From: Senegalia massiliensis | GTDB lineage: Bacteria > Bacillota > Clostridia > Tissierellales > SIT17 | Assembly (NCBI RefSeq): GCF_900626135.1 | Contig: NZ_LR130785.1 | Location: 1,335,241 to 1,399,240, forward strand | DNA length: 64,000 nucleotides | Direction of reading: 5' to 3' | Shown: positions 9,338-16,780 of the stretch, piece after piece | How the letters are laid out: each line of letters opens with the position of its first letter | Position numbering within the stretch: position 1 is the first letter of the stretch | Program-made: the position numbers and the translations under genes | The notes under the pieces: model-generated | The model's input: only the letters and a program-made list of their open reading frames with translations | What the model was told of the DNA's origin: nothing | Databases searched by the model: none

Positions 9338-10753
9338 ATGTCTATAACATTAAACTCACTTCACTGGATATACCTTATATTCATATTTTTAATAATAGGA
9401 ATAATGGTGAAAAAGAGAGATACGACTTTAGTATGTATTATGGGAATTTTTATACTTGGTATAGTCGCTACTAAATCTTTACCACTTGCAATTTCAGGGG
9501 TATTTAATAGTCTTATATATGCTATAACAGAATTATTAGGGACTATACTTATAATATCTATAATTTATGGAATGAGTAAGGTTTTAGAAGCTACAGGAAT
9601 AAGTGAAGTAATGATATCTCCATTTACTAAATTTATAAAAACTCCTACTTTAGCATATTGGATAATAGGTATACTTATGATGATAATATCTTGGTTTTTC
9701 TGGCCTTCACCTGCTGTAGCTTTAATGGGAGCTGTATTACTGCCAGTAGCAGTAAAAGTAGGTCTTCCTGCAATAGGTGTAGCTGTAGCAATGAATTTAT
9801 TTGGTCATGGTATAGCGTTATCAAGTGATTTTATAATACAAGGTGCTCCTAAATTAACATCTGAGGCAGCAGGATTACCTGTGGGAGATGTAATAAATGC
9901 AAGTATACCTCTTGTGATTACTATGGGTTTGGTTACAACTATAGTAGCATTTATAATACTTAAAAGAGATATGAAAAATAATAAGATAAGTGCAGAAGAA
10001 AATAATATAAATATGTCTCTTTATTCCAATGAAAAAGGTACTGAAGGTGGTATTGTAAAGACAATGCTATCTAGTAGAGCAAAAAAGATATTTTCTATAA
10101 TAATTCCTATATTATTTGCTTTAGATGTATTTATTATGATAAAAGCTAATTTACAAGGAGGAGATGCAACAGCTTTAGTTGGAGGAACTGCAATATTTAT
10201 ACTTACTCTTATTTCTATGTGTACTTATAAAAGTAAAGGTCTAGAAGAGATAACACAATTTTTAATTAAAGGATTCCAGTTTGGATTTAAAATTTTTGGA
10301 CCTGTAATACCTATAGCTGCATTTTTCTATATGGGAGATATGGGTTTTGTGACTGTATTTGGGGAAGTATTACCTAAAATGTCACAAGGAATAGTAAATG
10401 ATTTAGGTGTTGCCTTAGCCCATTCAGTGCCTTTAAATGATATGGTTGGTGCTATTACTTTAACTAGTGTTGGTAGTATTACAGGTCTTGATGGTTCAGG
10501 GTTTTCAGGAATTTCGTTAGTTGGACCAATTGCAAGGTTATTTTCTACAGCTATAGGTAGTGGAGCTGCTACATTAACAGCTCTTGGGCAAGTAGCTGCA
10601 ATTTGGGTAGGTGGAGGTACAATTGTACCATGGGCAGTAATACCTGCAGCAGCTATATGTGGAGTAAATCCATTTGAGCTTGCTAGAAGAAACTTGATAC
10701 CTGTTATAATAGGACTTGTAGTAACTACTGTAGTAGCAATGTTTATAATATAA
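9338..10753 (+). CDS. Polytopic membrane transporter of ion-transporter type
   Basis: A 471-residue protein with about 11-12 hydrophobic segments and glycine/serine-rich re-entrant-like loops (WPSPAVALMGAVLLPVAVKVG; VGSITGLDGSGFSG). This is the style of IT-superfamily carriers such as the DcuC/CitM/NhaC types. The ATG at 9338 is seven bases after GGGAGG; the ATG at 9323 overlaps that site. The substrate cannot be named from sequence. The divergent LysR gene suggests induction by a small organic anion. The gene ends at a strong terminator that borders the prophage insertion point. Confidence 0.8.
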   Translation: MSITLNSLHWIYLIFIFLIIGIMVKKRDTTLVCIMGIFILGIVATKSLPLAISGVFNSLIYAITELLGTILIISIIYGMSKVLEATGISEVMISPFTKFIKTPTLAYWIIGILMMIISWFFWPSPAVALMGAVLLPVAVKVGLPAIGVAVAMNLFGHGIALSSDFIIQGAPKLTSEAAGLPVGDVINASIPLVITMGLVTTIVAFIILKRDMKNNKISAEENNINMSLYSNEKGTEGGIVKTMLSSRAKKIFSIIIPILFALDVFIMIKANLQGGDATALVGGTAIFILTLISMCTYKSKGLEEITQFLIKGFQFGFKIFGPVIPIAAFFYMGDMGFVTVFGEVLPKMSQGIVNDLGVALAHSVPLNDMVGAITLTSVGSITGLDGSGFSGISLVGPIARLFSTAIGSGAATLTALGQVAAIWVGGGTIVPWAVIPAAAICGVNPFELARRNLIPVIIGLVVTTVVAMFII

Positions 10754-10761
10754 AATAAAAT

Positions 10762-10813
10762 AAAAAAGCTCTAAACTATTGAATTTGTAAATTCAATAGT
10801 TTAAAGCTTTTTT
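10762..10813. terminator. Bidirectional terminator between transporter and attL
   Basis: A long hairpin: a 15-bp perfect core (TAAACTATTGAATTT / AAATTCAATAGTTTA) extended by AAAAGCT/AGCTTTT arms, with T runs on both strands. Before phage insertion it would also have ended the leftward tRNA-Leu transcript. Confidence 0.9.
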
Positions 10814-10837
10814 CTATGGTGCCGAAGGTGGGACTCG
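10809..10837. repeat. attL, 29-bp att core with tRNA-Leu 3' fragment
   Basis: Identical over 29 bases to 47852-47880: five Ts, then CTATGGTGCCGAAGG and on through GTGGGACTCG. Bases 10817-10837 are the reverse complement of the last 21 bases of tRNA-Leu(CAA), left behind by integration. Confidence 0.95.
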
Positions 10838-10879
10838 TTTTTTAATATTCTGGTTTTTAATGGTTTTTTATGAAACGTA

Positions 10880-10911
10880 GTAATATCAACGCATATATAA
10901 GTTGATATTAC
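10880..10911. terminator. Inverted repeat downstream of integrase
   Basis: Perfect 11-bp arms (GTAATATCAAC / GTTGATATTAC) with a 10-base loop, lying between attL and the integrase stop. A T run follows only on the + strand, so as an integrase terminator it is weak. It could instead be part of the recombination site architecture. Confidence 0.45.
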
Positions 10912-10945
10912 GATTTTTATAATAAGAAAATCAAAAAAATTTCTC

Positions 10946-10977
10946 CTACTGCACACTCGTTGCACACTACTGCACAC
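10946..10977. repeat. Left integrase arm-type repeats
   Basis: Three copies of an 11-bp element, CTACTGCACAC at 10946 and 10967 and TCGTTGCACAC at 10957, at about one helical turn spacing. The last copy covers the integrase stop codon. Two further perfect tandem copies lie near attR (47784-47805). Position at both prophage ends beside att is what is expected of arm-binding sites for a tyrosine recombinase with an N-terminal arm domain. Confidence 0.75.
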
Positions 10978-12151
10978 TGAATAAATTATTTATTTTATCT
11001 GCAGCTTCAGATTTTTTCTCTTTAGTTACATGAGTATAGATATTCATAGTAGTAGTTATATCACTATGACCAAGTAAAGACTGAACAGTTTTAATTGGTA
11101 CGTCAGCCTCAAAAAGTCTTGTGGCATATGTATGCCTTAGTGAATGATATTTAATCTCTCTAATGCCTGCTTTTTTAAGTACAGATTTAAAGTTTCTAGG
11201 TATATTCTTAGGATCTAAAGGATGACCATATTTATCGCAGAAAATATAATTTTTTTCTTCATAAAATTCCTTGTTTTTTAATTTTGTTTCTAGCTGTTTT
11301 ACTTTGTATTTTTTAAGTTTATTTATTATATTATCTGGTATAGGTACAGTTCTATTACTTGATTCTGTTTTAGGAGTTTGTTCTATTATCCTATTATTTC
11401 TTTTTCCTTCTTTATCTACAAAAGTTACTCGTTTTATAGATTTATTTATAGTAAGTGTGTTATTAGTAAAATCTATATCATCCCATTTAAGTGCTAATAG
11501 TTCTCCAAGTCTTAAACCAGTACTTAAATTTAATAAAAACGCCATTTCATATTTATGATCTTTAATTCCTTCAATGAATTGTTTTTGTTCATCTAATGTA
11601 AAAACAGTGAAGGATTCTTCTTTAACTTTTTTTGGTAGTTTAATACTCTTACAGTGATTCTTTTGTATATAGTTTTGTTTTACTGCTTCATTTAAACAAG
11701 TACTTAAAAACTTACTTACTGTATGAACTGTAGATATAGGTTTAGTTTCCAAAAGAGTATTCATATATTTTTGTATATGAGCTGGTCTAATATCAGCAAG
11801 TTTCTTTTTTCCTATAGGAGAATTTTCTATATAGTTTCTATATATTCCTTCATACCTTTCAAAGCTTGAAGGTTTTAAATCTATTTTTCTAAATTCAAAT
11901 AGCCATGTGTAAAACCATTCTTGAAGAGTTATCTTATCATCTTCTGATATTAACCCTGTATTCATTTTGTATTGATATTCATTCATTCTTTTAAGCACAT
12001 CTTTTTTGTCATATCCAGAGAAGGATTTTCTTATTAAATTTCCTTTTTCATCATAGCCTATGGCAATTTGGCCTCTATAATATTTTTTGTTATTTCTTGT
12101 TTGAGTATATATAGTACCTTCTCCATTAGCTTTTGTTCTTGTCTTTGACAA
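10967..12151 (-). CDS. int: Tyrosine-type phage integrase
   Basis: A 394-residue site-specific recombinase. Residues about 1-65 form the AP2-like arm-binding domain (GTIYTQTRNNKKYYRGQI), followed by a SAM-like core-binding domain and the catalytic domain. Catalytic motifs are STGLRLGELLAL (Arg), YHSLRHTYA (His-x-x-Arg), LLGHSD and the nucleophile Tyr in MNIYTHV. The start is TTG after GGGAGTGAT. It is the leftmost prophage gene, transcribed toward attL, and is the obvious agent of insertion in tRNA-Leu. Confidence 0.97.
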   Translation of the reverse strand: MSKTRTKANGEGTIYTQTRNNKKYYRGQIAIGYDEKGNLIRKSFSGYDKKDVLKRMNEYQYKMNTGLISEDDKITLQEWFYTWLFEFRKIDLKPSSFERYEGIYRNYIENSPIGKKKLADIRPAHIQKYMNTLLETKPISTVHTVSKFLSTCLNEAVKQNYIQKNHCKSIKLPKKVKEESFTVFTLDEQKQFIEGIKDHKYEMAFLLNLSTGLRLGELLALKWDDIDFTNNTLTINKSIKRVTFVDKEGKRNNRIIEQTPKTESSNRTVPIPDNIINKLKKYKVKQLETKLKNKEFYEEKNYIFCDKYGHPLDPKNIPRNFKSVLKKAGIREIKYHSLRHTYATRLFEADVPIKTVQSLLGHSDITTTMNIYTHVTKEKKSEAADKINNLFSVQ

Positions 12152-12157
12152 TTTTTA

Positions 12158-12616
12158 TCACTCCCAGATTTCTAAGATAGATAAAGGATCAAAATATATT
12201 ATATAATTATCAATTTTATACGATATACCGTAATATTCTTTATAATATTCTAGAGCTTCATCTATGTATTCTTCTGTTACATCTAAAAAATCAGCTAATT
12301 CATATCTATTTGTAATGTTGTTTTTATAAGCATTTATTAATTTAGTCATTCCTACAAGTTTTTTATACCCCCAAATTCTAGCTCTCTTTTCTTGTTTTCT
12401 ATTAATTAATTTTGATTGGTCTAATATATCACCACTGGAGGTGTGGTAATGTCCCAATTCTTCTGCTAGAATACACTTTTTTTCTGTATTAGTATCTATA
12501 TTTTTATTTATTGCAATGATTTTATCAGCATACAAACCCTTTATATTATTTGTCAGTTTCATTTCCACAATTTCTATTCCTTCTTCTTCAGTTTCTCTTA
12601 TTAGATTTTCGTACAT
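12158..12616 (-). CDS. ImmA/IrrE-type metallopeptidase
   Basis: A 152-residue protein of the ImmA/IrrE family. The active-site region reads AEELGHYHT, so the first His of the usual HExxH is Glu; this EELGH form is common among phage members. In ICEBs1 and related elements ImmA cleaves the neighbouring ImmR repressor to trigger induction. Here it lies 11 bp downstream of a repressor with an ImmR-like tail, supporting the same role. The ATG follows AAGGGGGGT. It is probably cotranscribed with the repressor and integrase. Confidence 0.88.
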   Translation of the reverse strand: MYENLIRETEEEGIEIVEMKLTNNIKGLYADKIIAINKNIDTNTEKKCILAEELGHYHTSSGDILDQSKLINRKQEKRARIWGYKKLVGMTKLINAYKNNITNRYELADFLDVTEEYIDEALEYYKEYYGISYKIDNYIIYFDPLSILEIWE

Positions 12617-12627
12617 GATAACCCCCC

Positions 12628-13401
12628 TTAGTTATTTCTTCTAGACTTAACAAACTCCTTAAATCTTTGAATTTCTTCTAATTCCTCTTCAGTAAAATTT
12701 TCCCCGGCATGATGGGCTGCTATTGTATTTATTTGTTCATCTTCAGTTATTTCATTTTTATTTTTGAATTTGGAATCAACTAATTCACTTAAAACTGAAT
12801 TGTATTTAAAGACTGAATCATCAGTCGTATTGTGAGATTTAAAAAAGAAACTTTTATCTAAATTTAACTTATTTACTTTGTTTATTTCATTTAAATCTAA
12901 ACGGATTGAAAATGAGTCGTCCTCAAAATTTTTAAGGATTATAACTCCAGTATAATCATGTCCTTTAACTTCAGAAAACATTATATGAGATAACTCATAT
13001 AATTCTAAATCTGTTAAGGATAAATTTTTATCAAATTTATTTAGTAAAGTTTCAGAGTAAGCAATAATATCAGAATCAAAATCATTGTCTGACATATTAT
13101 ATAAACCTGTGCCTAGGGCAAAGTAATAAGGGATTTCTTCTTTATGATTTAACAAATATTTTACTGCTGCTATATTTATAGAATAGTGTGCTTCAGTTTC
13201 ATTTTTAAATGGTACTTTACCCAACAAGTAGTCTGTTGAGACATTGAAGAAGTCGGACACCTTTTGAAGTACATCTGCACTTGGTGATGATTTACCCCAT
13301 TTTGAAGTTGCACCATTACTTAGTTCCAACTTTGACTCTAACTTTCTTTGAGAAATTCCATTTTCTAAACACAATTCTTTAACTCTATCTAATAAATTCA
13401 T
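12628..13401 (-). CDS. Prophage repressor, XRE/ImmR-like
   Basis: A 257-residue repressor with an N-terminal XRE helix-turn-helix (RVKELCLENGISQRKLESKLELSNGATSKWGKSSPSADVLQKV). The C-terminal tail NTIAAHHAGENFTEEELEEIQRF is the conserved tail of ImmR-like repressors that are processed by ImmA. There is no LexA-type Ser/Lys peptidase, so induction is expected through ImmA rather than self-cleavage. It should hold down the rightward early promoter through the operator cluster upstream. Confidence 0.92.
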   Translation of the reverse strand: MNLLDRVKELCLENGISQRKLESKLELSNGATSKWGKSSPSADVLQKVSDFFNVSTDYLLGKVPFKNETEAHYSINIAAVKYLLNHKEEIPYYFALGTGLYNMSDNDFDSDIIAYSETLLNKFDKNLSLTDLELYELSHIMFSEVKGHDYTGVIILKNFEDDSFSIRLDLNEINKVNKLNLDKSFFFKSHNTTDDSVFKYNSVLSELVDSKFKNKNEITEDEQINTIAAHHAGENFTEEELEEIQRFKEFVKSRRNN

Positions 13402-13436
13402 TTAAGTTCCTCCTAAATAAGTATATTTAATTTTTT

Positions 13437-13578
13437 AGAATATTTTCTGCAAAAAAAAGATTGACATACAGAAAATATTCTGTATAATGTAATTAAGCAC
13501 AGAAAATAATCAGCACAAAAAAACAAGTGCAGAAAATATTCAATTAAGTGTGGTGCTTATATAATAGAATATTTTCAG
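13437..13578. promoter_or_regulatory. Cluster of five repressor operators
   Basis: Five copies of a 14-bp near-dyad with form CAGAAAATATTCTG. Positions: 13437-13450 (inverted), 13469-13482 (perfect arms), 13500-13513 (CAGAAAATAATCAG), 13530-13543 and 13565-13578 (inverted). They fill the space between the repressor and the Cro-like gene and lie inside both promoters. Which protein binds which site is inference. Confidence 0.8.
13461..13488 (+). promoter_or_regulatory. Rightward early phage promoter
   Basis: A full-consensus TTGACA, 16-bp spacer, TATAAT. The best operator copy occupies the spacer, so repressor binding would directly exclude RNA polymerase. It drives the early operon starting with the Cro-like gene. 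Confidence 0.88.
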
Positions 13579-13589
13579 CGTCTTGTCAA
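13561..13589 (-). promoter_or_regulatory. Leftward repressor-operon promoter
   Basis: On the minus strand: TTGACA, 17-bp spacer, TATTAT, with an operator copy in the spacer. It points at the repressor and starts about 150 bases upstream of its ATG, so it runs head-on against the rightward promoter. Confidence 0.75.
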
Positions 13590-13635
13590 TAGTCTACCCA
13601 AAATTTTTAAAATTAAAAGAAAGAAGGTGATATAA

Positions 13636-13854
13636 ATGTACCAAAAAATAAAAAAATTGTGTAAAGACAGAAATATATCCATTTACTATTTAGAAAAACA
13701 ATTAGAACTTTCAACAGGAAGTATTTGTAAATGGGAAAAATCAACTCCTAGAGCAGATACTATATTTAAAGTAGCTAATTATTTTGGGGTTTCAATTGAA
13801 TACTTACTTGAATCATCAAGTTATAAACATAAGGAGAAAGGGAGTGTCAATTAA
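13636..13854 (+). CDS. Cro-like XRE regulator
   Basis: A 72-residue protein that is almost only a helix-turn-helix (KIKKLCKDRNISIYYLEKQLELSTGSICKWEKSTPRADTIFKVANYF). Its DNA-reading helix resembles that of the repressor (LELSxGxxxKW), so both likely read the same operators. It is first in the rightward early operon, the position of Cro. AAGAAGGTG precedes the ATG. Confidence 0.88.
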   Translation: MYQKIKKLCKDRNISIYYLEKQLELSTGSICKWEKSTPRADTIFKVANYFGVSIEYLLESSSYKHKEKGSVN

Positions 13855-13887
13855 GTATAAAGTTTTGTAAAAAAGGAGGAGATATAA

Positions 13888-14145
13888 ATGGAACCAAGTA
13901 TAACTGTGACACCACCAGAAACTAAAGATATATCTAAAATGATTGAAAATCATAAAAAAGAGATTAAAAGAAAAACACTTAATATTTCAGAATTAGCTAA
14001 GGTCTTAGGAATAAGTAAGGATAAAGCTAGAAGATTAACTCATTCTAAAGATTTCCCAGTTATTATTCTTGGAGTTTCAAGACTCACTATTATATCAAAG
14101 CTAGATGAGTGGTTAGAAAATAACATAGGGAGTGAACTTATATGA
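13888..14145 (+). CDS. Excisionase-like helix-turn-helix protein
   Basis: An 85-residue protein with an AlpA/MerR-like DNA-binding core (LNISELAKVLGISKDKARRLTHSKDFPVIILGVSRLTIISKLDEWLENN), a layout typical of phage excisionases and early regulators. A strong AAGGAGGAG site precedes it. The stop overlaps the next ATG (ATGA). Excisionase is possible, but the small HTH gene near attR is another candidate. Confidence 0.65.
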   Translation: MEPSITVTPPETKDISKMIENHKKEIKRKTLNISELAKVLGISKDKARRLTHSKDFPVIILGVSRLTIISKLDEWLENNIGSELI

Positions 14146-14318
14146 AAACAAAATCAGTAAAGAACACTAAAGATTATTTGTTCTATTTGAAGCACTTGAA
14201 TGATGAAGAATTACAAAAAGAATTTGGACAAGCTGTTTTAGATACAAAGAATCCAAATTATATCTTCAAATGTATGACCATAGAAGATGAATACAAAAGG
14301 AGAGGGTTGGAGATATGA
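14142..14318 (+). CDS. Small early phage protein
   Basis: A 58-residue basic protein (MKTKSVKNTKDYLFYLKHL...) of unknown function. It is supported by ATGA overlaps with the genes on both sides, which tie it into the early operon. I recognise no domain. Confidence 0.65.
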   Translation: MKTKSVKNTKDYLFYLKHLNDEELQKEFGQAVLDTKNPNYIFKCMTIEDEYKRRGLEI

Positions 14319-14521
14319 CAGATTTTAAAGTAGGACAACTAGTTATTTATAAAAATGGAGATATGGTTGAAATAGGTAAGATTAAATCTTTAAAAGAGGA
14401 AGGAGCATTTGTTTATTATCATTCTGGATCCACTGCAGCTTTTACAAATTATAGTTTACTGTTACCTATAATAAATGATTACTGTATAAAAAAAGATATT
14501 CTAGGAGGTGTACAAGCTTGA
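14315..14521 (+). CDS. Small early phage protein
   Basis: A 68-residue protein (MTDFKVGQLVIYKNGDMVEIGKI...) with a short beta-rich, SH3-like look (VGQLVIYK, IGKIKSL, AFVYYHSG). Function unknown. It overlaps both neighbours by four bases. Confidence 0.7.
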   Translation: MTDFKVGQLVIYKNGDMVEIGKIKSLKEEGAFVYYHSGSTAAFTNYSLLLPIINDYCIKKDILGGVQA

Positions 14522-15255
14522 ATAACATGAAGATATTTGAAAAAGAAGAATTTGGACAAGTGAGAGTAATTAGAAAGAATAATGAGCCTTGGTTTGTAGG
14601 AAAAGATATAGCAGAAATATTAGGATATTCAAATACAAGTAAAGCTGTATTGATGCATGTAGATGAAGATGAAAAAGCTGAATTCCCAATTTGGGATGGC
14701 AGGCAAAATAGAAAAACATATCTTATAAATGAAAGTGGAATGTATAGCTTGATTTTAAGTTCTAAGTTACCATCAGCAAAAAGGTTTAAAAGATGGATTA
14801 CTCATGAGGTTATTCCAAGTATAAGAAAACACGGAACATATATGACAGATGAAAAAATAGAAGAAGTTTTAACAGATCCAGATACAATTATTAAAATTGC
14901 TACTCAACTAAAGGAAGAAAAGGAAAAAAGGTTACAAGCTGAAAGATTTAACAAACAAATAGCAGCAAGTCAAAATTCACTTTTAGTTAGAGAAGTGGCA
15001 AAAGTAGCAAGTAAGAAAGGAATAGTTATAGGAGAAAAAAGACTTTGGAATAAATTAAGAAATTGGGGATTAATATTAAAAGATTCAACAGAACCAAAGC
15101 AAACTGGTATGGACAGAGGATATTTTGAAGTTAATGAAGGTGTAAAAGAAACTAGAAAAGGAACTTTCACTTATAGAACTACACGTGTTACTGGAAAAGG
15201 ACAAGCTTATATTATAGACAGATTAATAAAAGAAAAATCAGAGGAGGCAGTGTAG
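14518..15255 (+). CDS. Phage antirepressor (Bro-N plus KilA-C/ANT type)
   Basis: A 245-residue antirepressor. Residues about 1-115 form a Bro-N domain (WFVGKDIAEILGYSNTSKAVLMHV; SGMYSLILSSKLPSAKRFKRWITHEVIPSIRKHG), and about 150-240 a phage antirepressor C-terminal domain (LWNKLRNWGLI, TGKGQAYII). The TTG at 14518 is seven bases after AGGAGGTG; the next ATG is too far from it. Such proteins inactivate or bypass the prophage repressor, and its early-operon position fits. Confidence 0.92.
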   Translation: MNNMKIFEKEEFGQVRVIRKNNEPWFVGKDIAEILGYSNTSKAVLMHVDEDEKAEFPIWDGRQNRKTYLINESGMYSLILSSKLPSAKRFKRWITHEVIPSIRKHGTYMTDEKIEEVLTDPDTIIKIATQLKEEKEKRLQAERFNKQIAASQNSLLVREVAKVASKKGIVIGEKRLWNKLRNWGLILKDSTEPKQTGMDRGYFEVNEGVKETRKGTFTYRTTRVTGKGQAYIIDRLIKEKSEEAV

Positions 15256-15738
15256 ATGAAATTATATGAATTAACAGAAACATACAATAACATTTTAAAC
15301 TTACTAGAAGATGATGATGCAGAAGTAGAAGGACTAGAAAAGGCACTTGAACAATTAGAGGAAGATATAAATGTTAAAGCTGAAAATATAGCTAAATTAG
15401 TTAAAAATATTGAGTCAGACATCAATAGTATCAAAGAAGAAGAAAAAAGACTTAGAAGTAAGAAGAACACTCTACAGAACAAAGTTAAAAGTCTTAAAGA
15501 TTATTTATATGACCAGTTAAAAGCTACAGGAAATAAGAAGGTTAAAACTCCACTTTTTAGCGTTTGGTATCAGAATAATGCCCCTTCATTAGAGATAGTA
15601 GATGAATATAAGATTCCAGATGAATTTATTGAGTACGAGAAAAAGATACTTACTAGAGATATTTTAAATGTAATTAAAAGTGGATTAGAAGTTGAAGGAG
15701 TAAACCTTAAACAAACAGAGTCATTAAGAATAAGATAG
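15256..15738 (+). CDS. Siphovirus Gp157 family protein
   Basis: A 160-residue protein with an acidic N-terminus, a long central coiled coil (residues about 20-90) and a C-terminal basic segment. The pattern (MKLYELTETYNNILNLLED, NKKVKTPLFSVWYQNN, EYKIPDEFI) matches phage Gp157, a family linked in Streptococcus phages to phage-resistance phenotypes. Function here unknown. It follows the antirepressor directly. Confidence 0.85.
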   Translation: MKLYELTETYNNILNLLEDDDAEVEGLEKALEQLEEDINVKAENIAKLVKNIESDINSIKEEEKRLRSKKNTLQNKVKSLKDYLYDQLKATGNKKVKTPLFSVWYQNNAPSLEIVDEYKIPDEFIEYEKKILTRDILNVIKSGLEVEGVNLKQTESLRIR

Positions 15739-15750
15739 GAGGAATAAATA

Positions 15751-16440
15751 ATGGAAAATAATAATGGATATGTAGAAGAAACAACAGCATTAAGTTTAGT
15801 AGAAAACATTAATATTCAGAAGGCTGAACAGTCTATGACTAAGATACAAGGATTTCAAGGGATAATCAAGAAAGCATTAGTACCTAAACATGACTATGGA
15901 GCATCTTATTATGGAGCTAAGGATAGCTTATTAAAGCCTGGAGCAGAAAAGATACTTATGTTAATGGGACTATCAAGTGAATATGAAATCATAGAAAAGA
16001 CTCAAGATTATGAAGATGGATTCTTTGCATTTACAGTTAGATGTATTTTAAAAAAGAATGACCAGATCATAACTCAAGGTTTAGGTAGCTGCAATAGTAA
16101 AGAAAGAAAATATCAATCAGCTAAGCAGGATGTATATATGCTAGATAATACTTGTCTTAAAATGGCTAAGAAAAGAGCACAAGTTGATGCAACACTTACA
16201 GTAGCAAGTTTATCAGATATATTTACACAAGATACAGAGGATATGGCACAATTTGAGCAATCTGAAAGAATGGACAATCTTACAGAAAAAGATGCTAAAA
16301 ATATAAAAGTAACATTTGGAAAACATAGTGGAAAAACACTAGGCGAAATAGCACAAGAAAATCCAAGTTATATAGAATGGCTACATGAAAATGCAAGAGA
16401 TGATTATATGCAACAAGCAGCAAAAATGCTTATTAAATAA
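15751..16440 (+). CDS. Phage recombination-associated protein with ExoX-C-like tail
   Basis: A 229-residue protein. The N-terminal part (to about 170) belongs to a phage family recognisable by LKMAKKRAQVDATLTVASLSDIFTQD and by GLGSCNSKERKY. I suspect a single-strand annealing or DNA-repair role from the neighbourhood, but that is inference. The last 45 residues (VTFGKHSGKTLGEIAQENPSYIEWL) form the small ExoX-C/DUF3820-like module. It sits just before the replication genes. Confidence 0.7.
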   Translation: MENNNGYVEETTALSLVENINIQKAEQSMTKIQGFQGIIKKALVPKHDYGASYYGAKDSLLKPGAEKILMLMGLSSEYEIIEKTQDYEDGFFAFTVRCILKKNDQIITQGLGSCNSKERKYQSAKQDVYMLDNTCLKMAKKRAQVDATLTVASLSDIFTQDTEDMAQFEQSERMDNLTEKDAKNIKVTFGKHSGKTLGEIAQENPSYIEWLHENARDDYMQQAAKMLIK

Positions 16441-16482
16441 AAAATAGCCCTTTGCGAGAGGACTATTGGGAGGGAAAATATA

Positions 16483-16776
16483 ATGCAAAAACGATATAGG
16501 TCTTTTATAAAAAATATATTTTCCCTTGCTATTATTATACTATTTTTAGTCTTGTTTATCAATACGGTGAAAATAGATAGTACAAGCTATAAGGAGTATA
16601 AAGAGGTATCGTATACAGTTACATATGGAGATACTCTTTGGAGCATAGCAGGGGAGCATATTCCTCCTAGTGAGGATAAAAGGATTTATATACATGAGAT
16701 AAAAAAGATTAATAATTTAGAAAGTAGCAATTTACAAATAGGGCAAAAGCTGATTATTTTAACAGAAGAGGAGTGA
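16483..16776 (+). CDS. YneA-like membrane-anchored LysM protein
   Basis: A 97-residue protein with a basic N-terminus, one membrane helix (residues about 10-30) and an extracellular LysM domain (YTVTYGDTLWSIAGEH ... NNLESSNLQIGQKLIIL). This is the exact architecture and size of the SOS cell-division inhibitor YneA, so a division-blocking role during phage growth is plausible. A wall-binding accessory role is the alternative. No LexA box is evident upstream. GGGAGGG precedes the ATG. Confidence 0.78.
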   Translation: MQKRYRSFIKNIFSLAIIILFLVLFINTVKIDSTSYKEYKEVSYTVTYGDTLWSIAGEHIPPSEDKRIYIHEIKKINNLESSNLQIGQKLIILTEEE

Positions 16777-16780
16777 TTTT

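Noticed and set aside
10838-10966. Remnant of a second mobile element between attL and integrase
   Set aside because: The 129 bp hold only an inverted repeat and the arm-type repeats; no ORF or IS ends are present.
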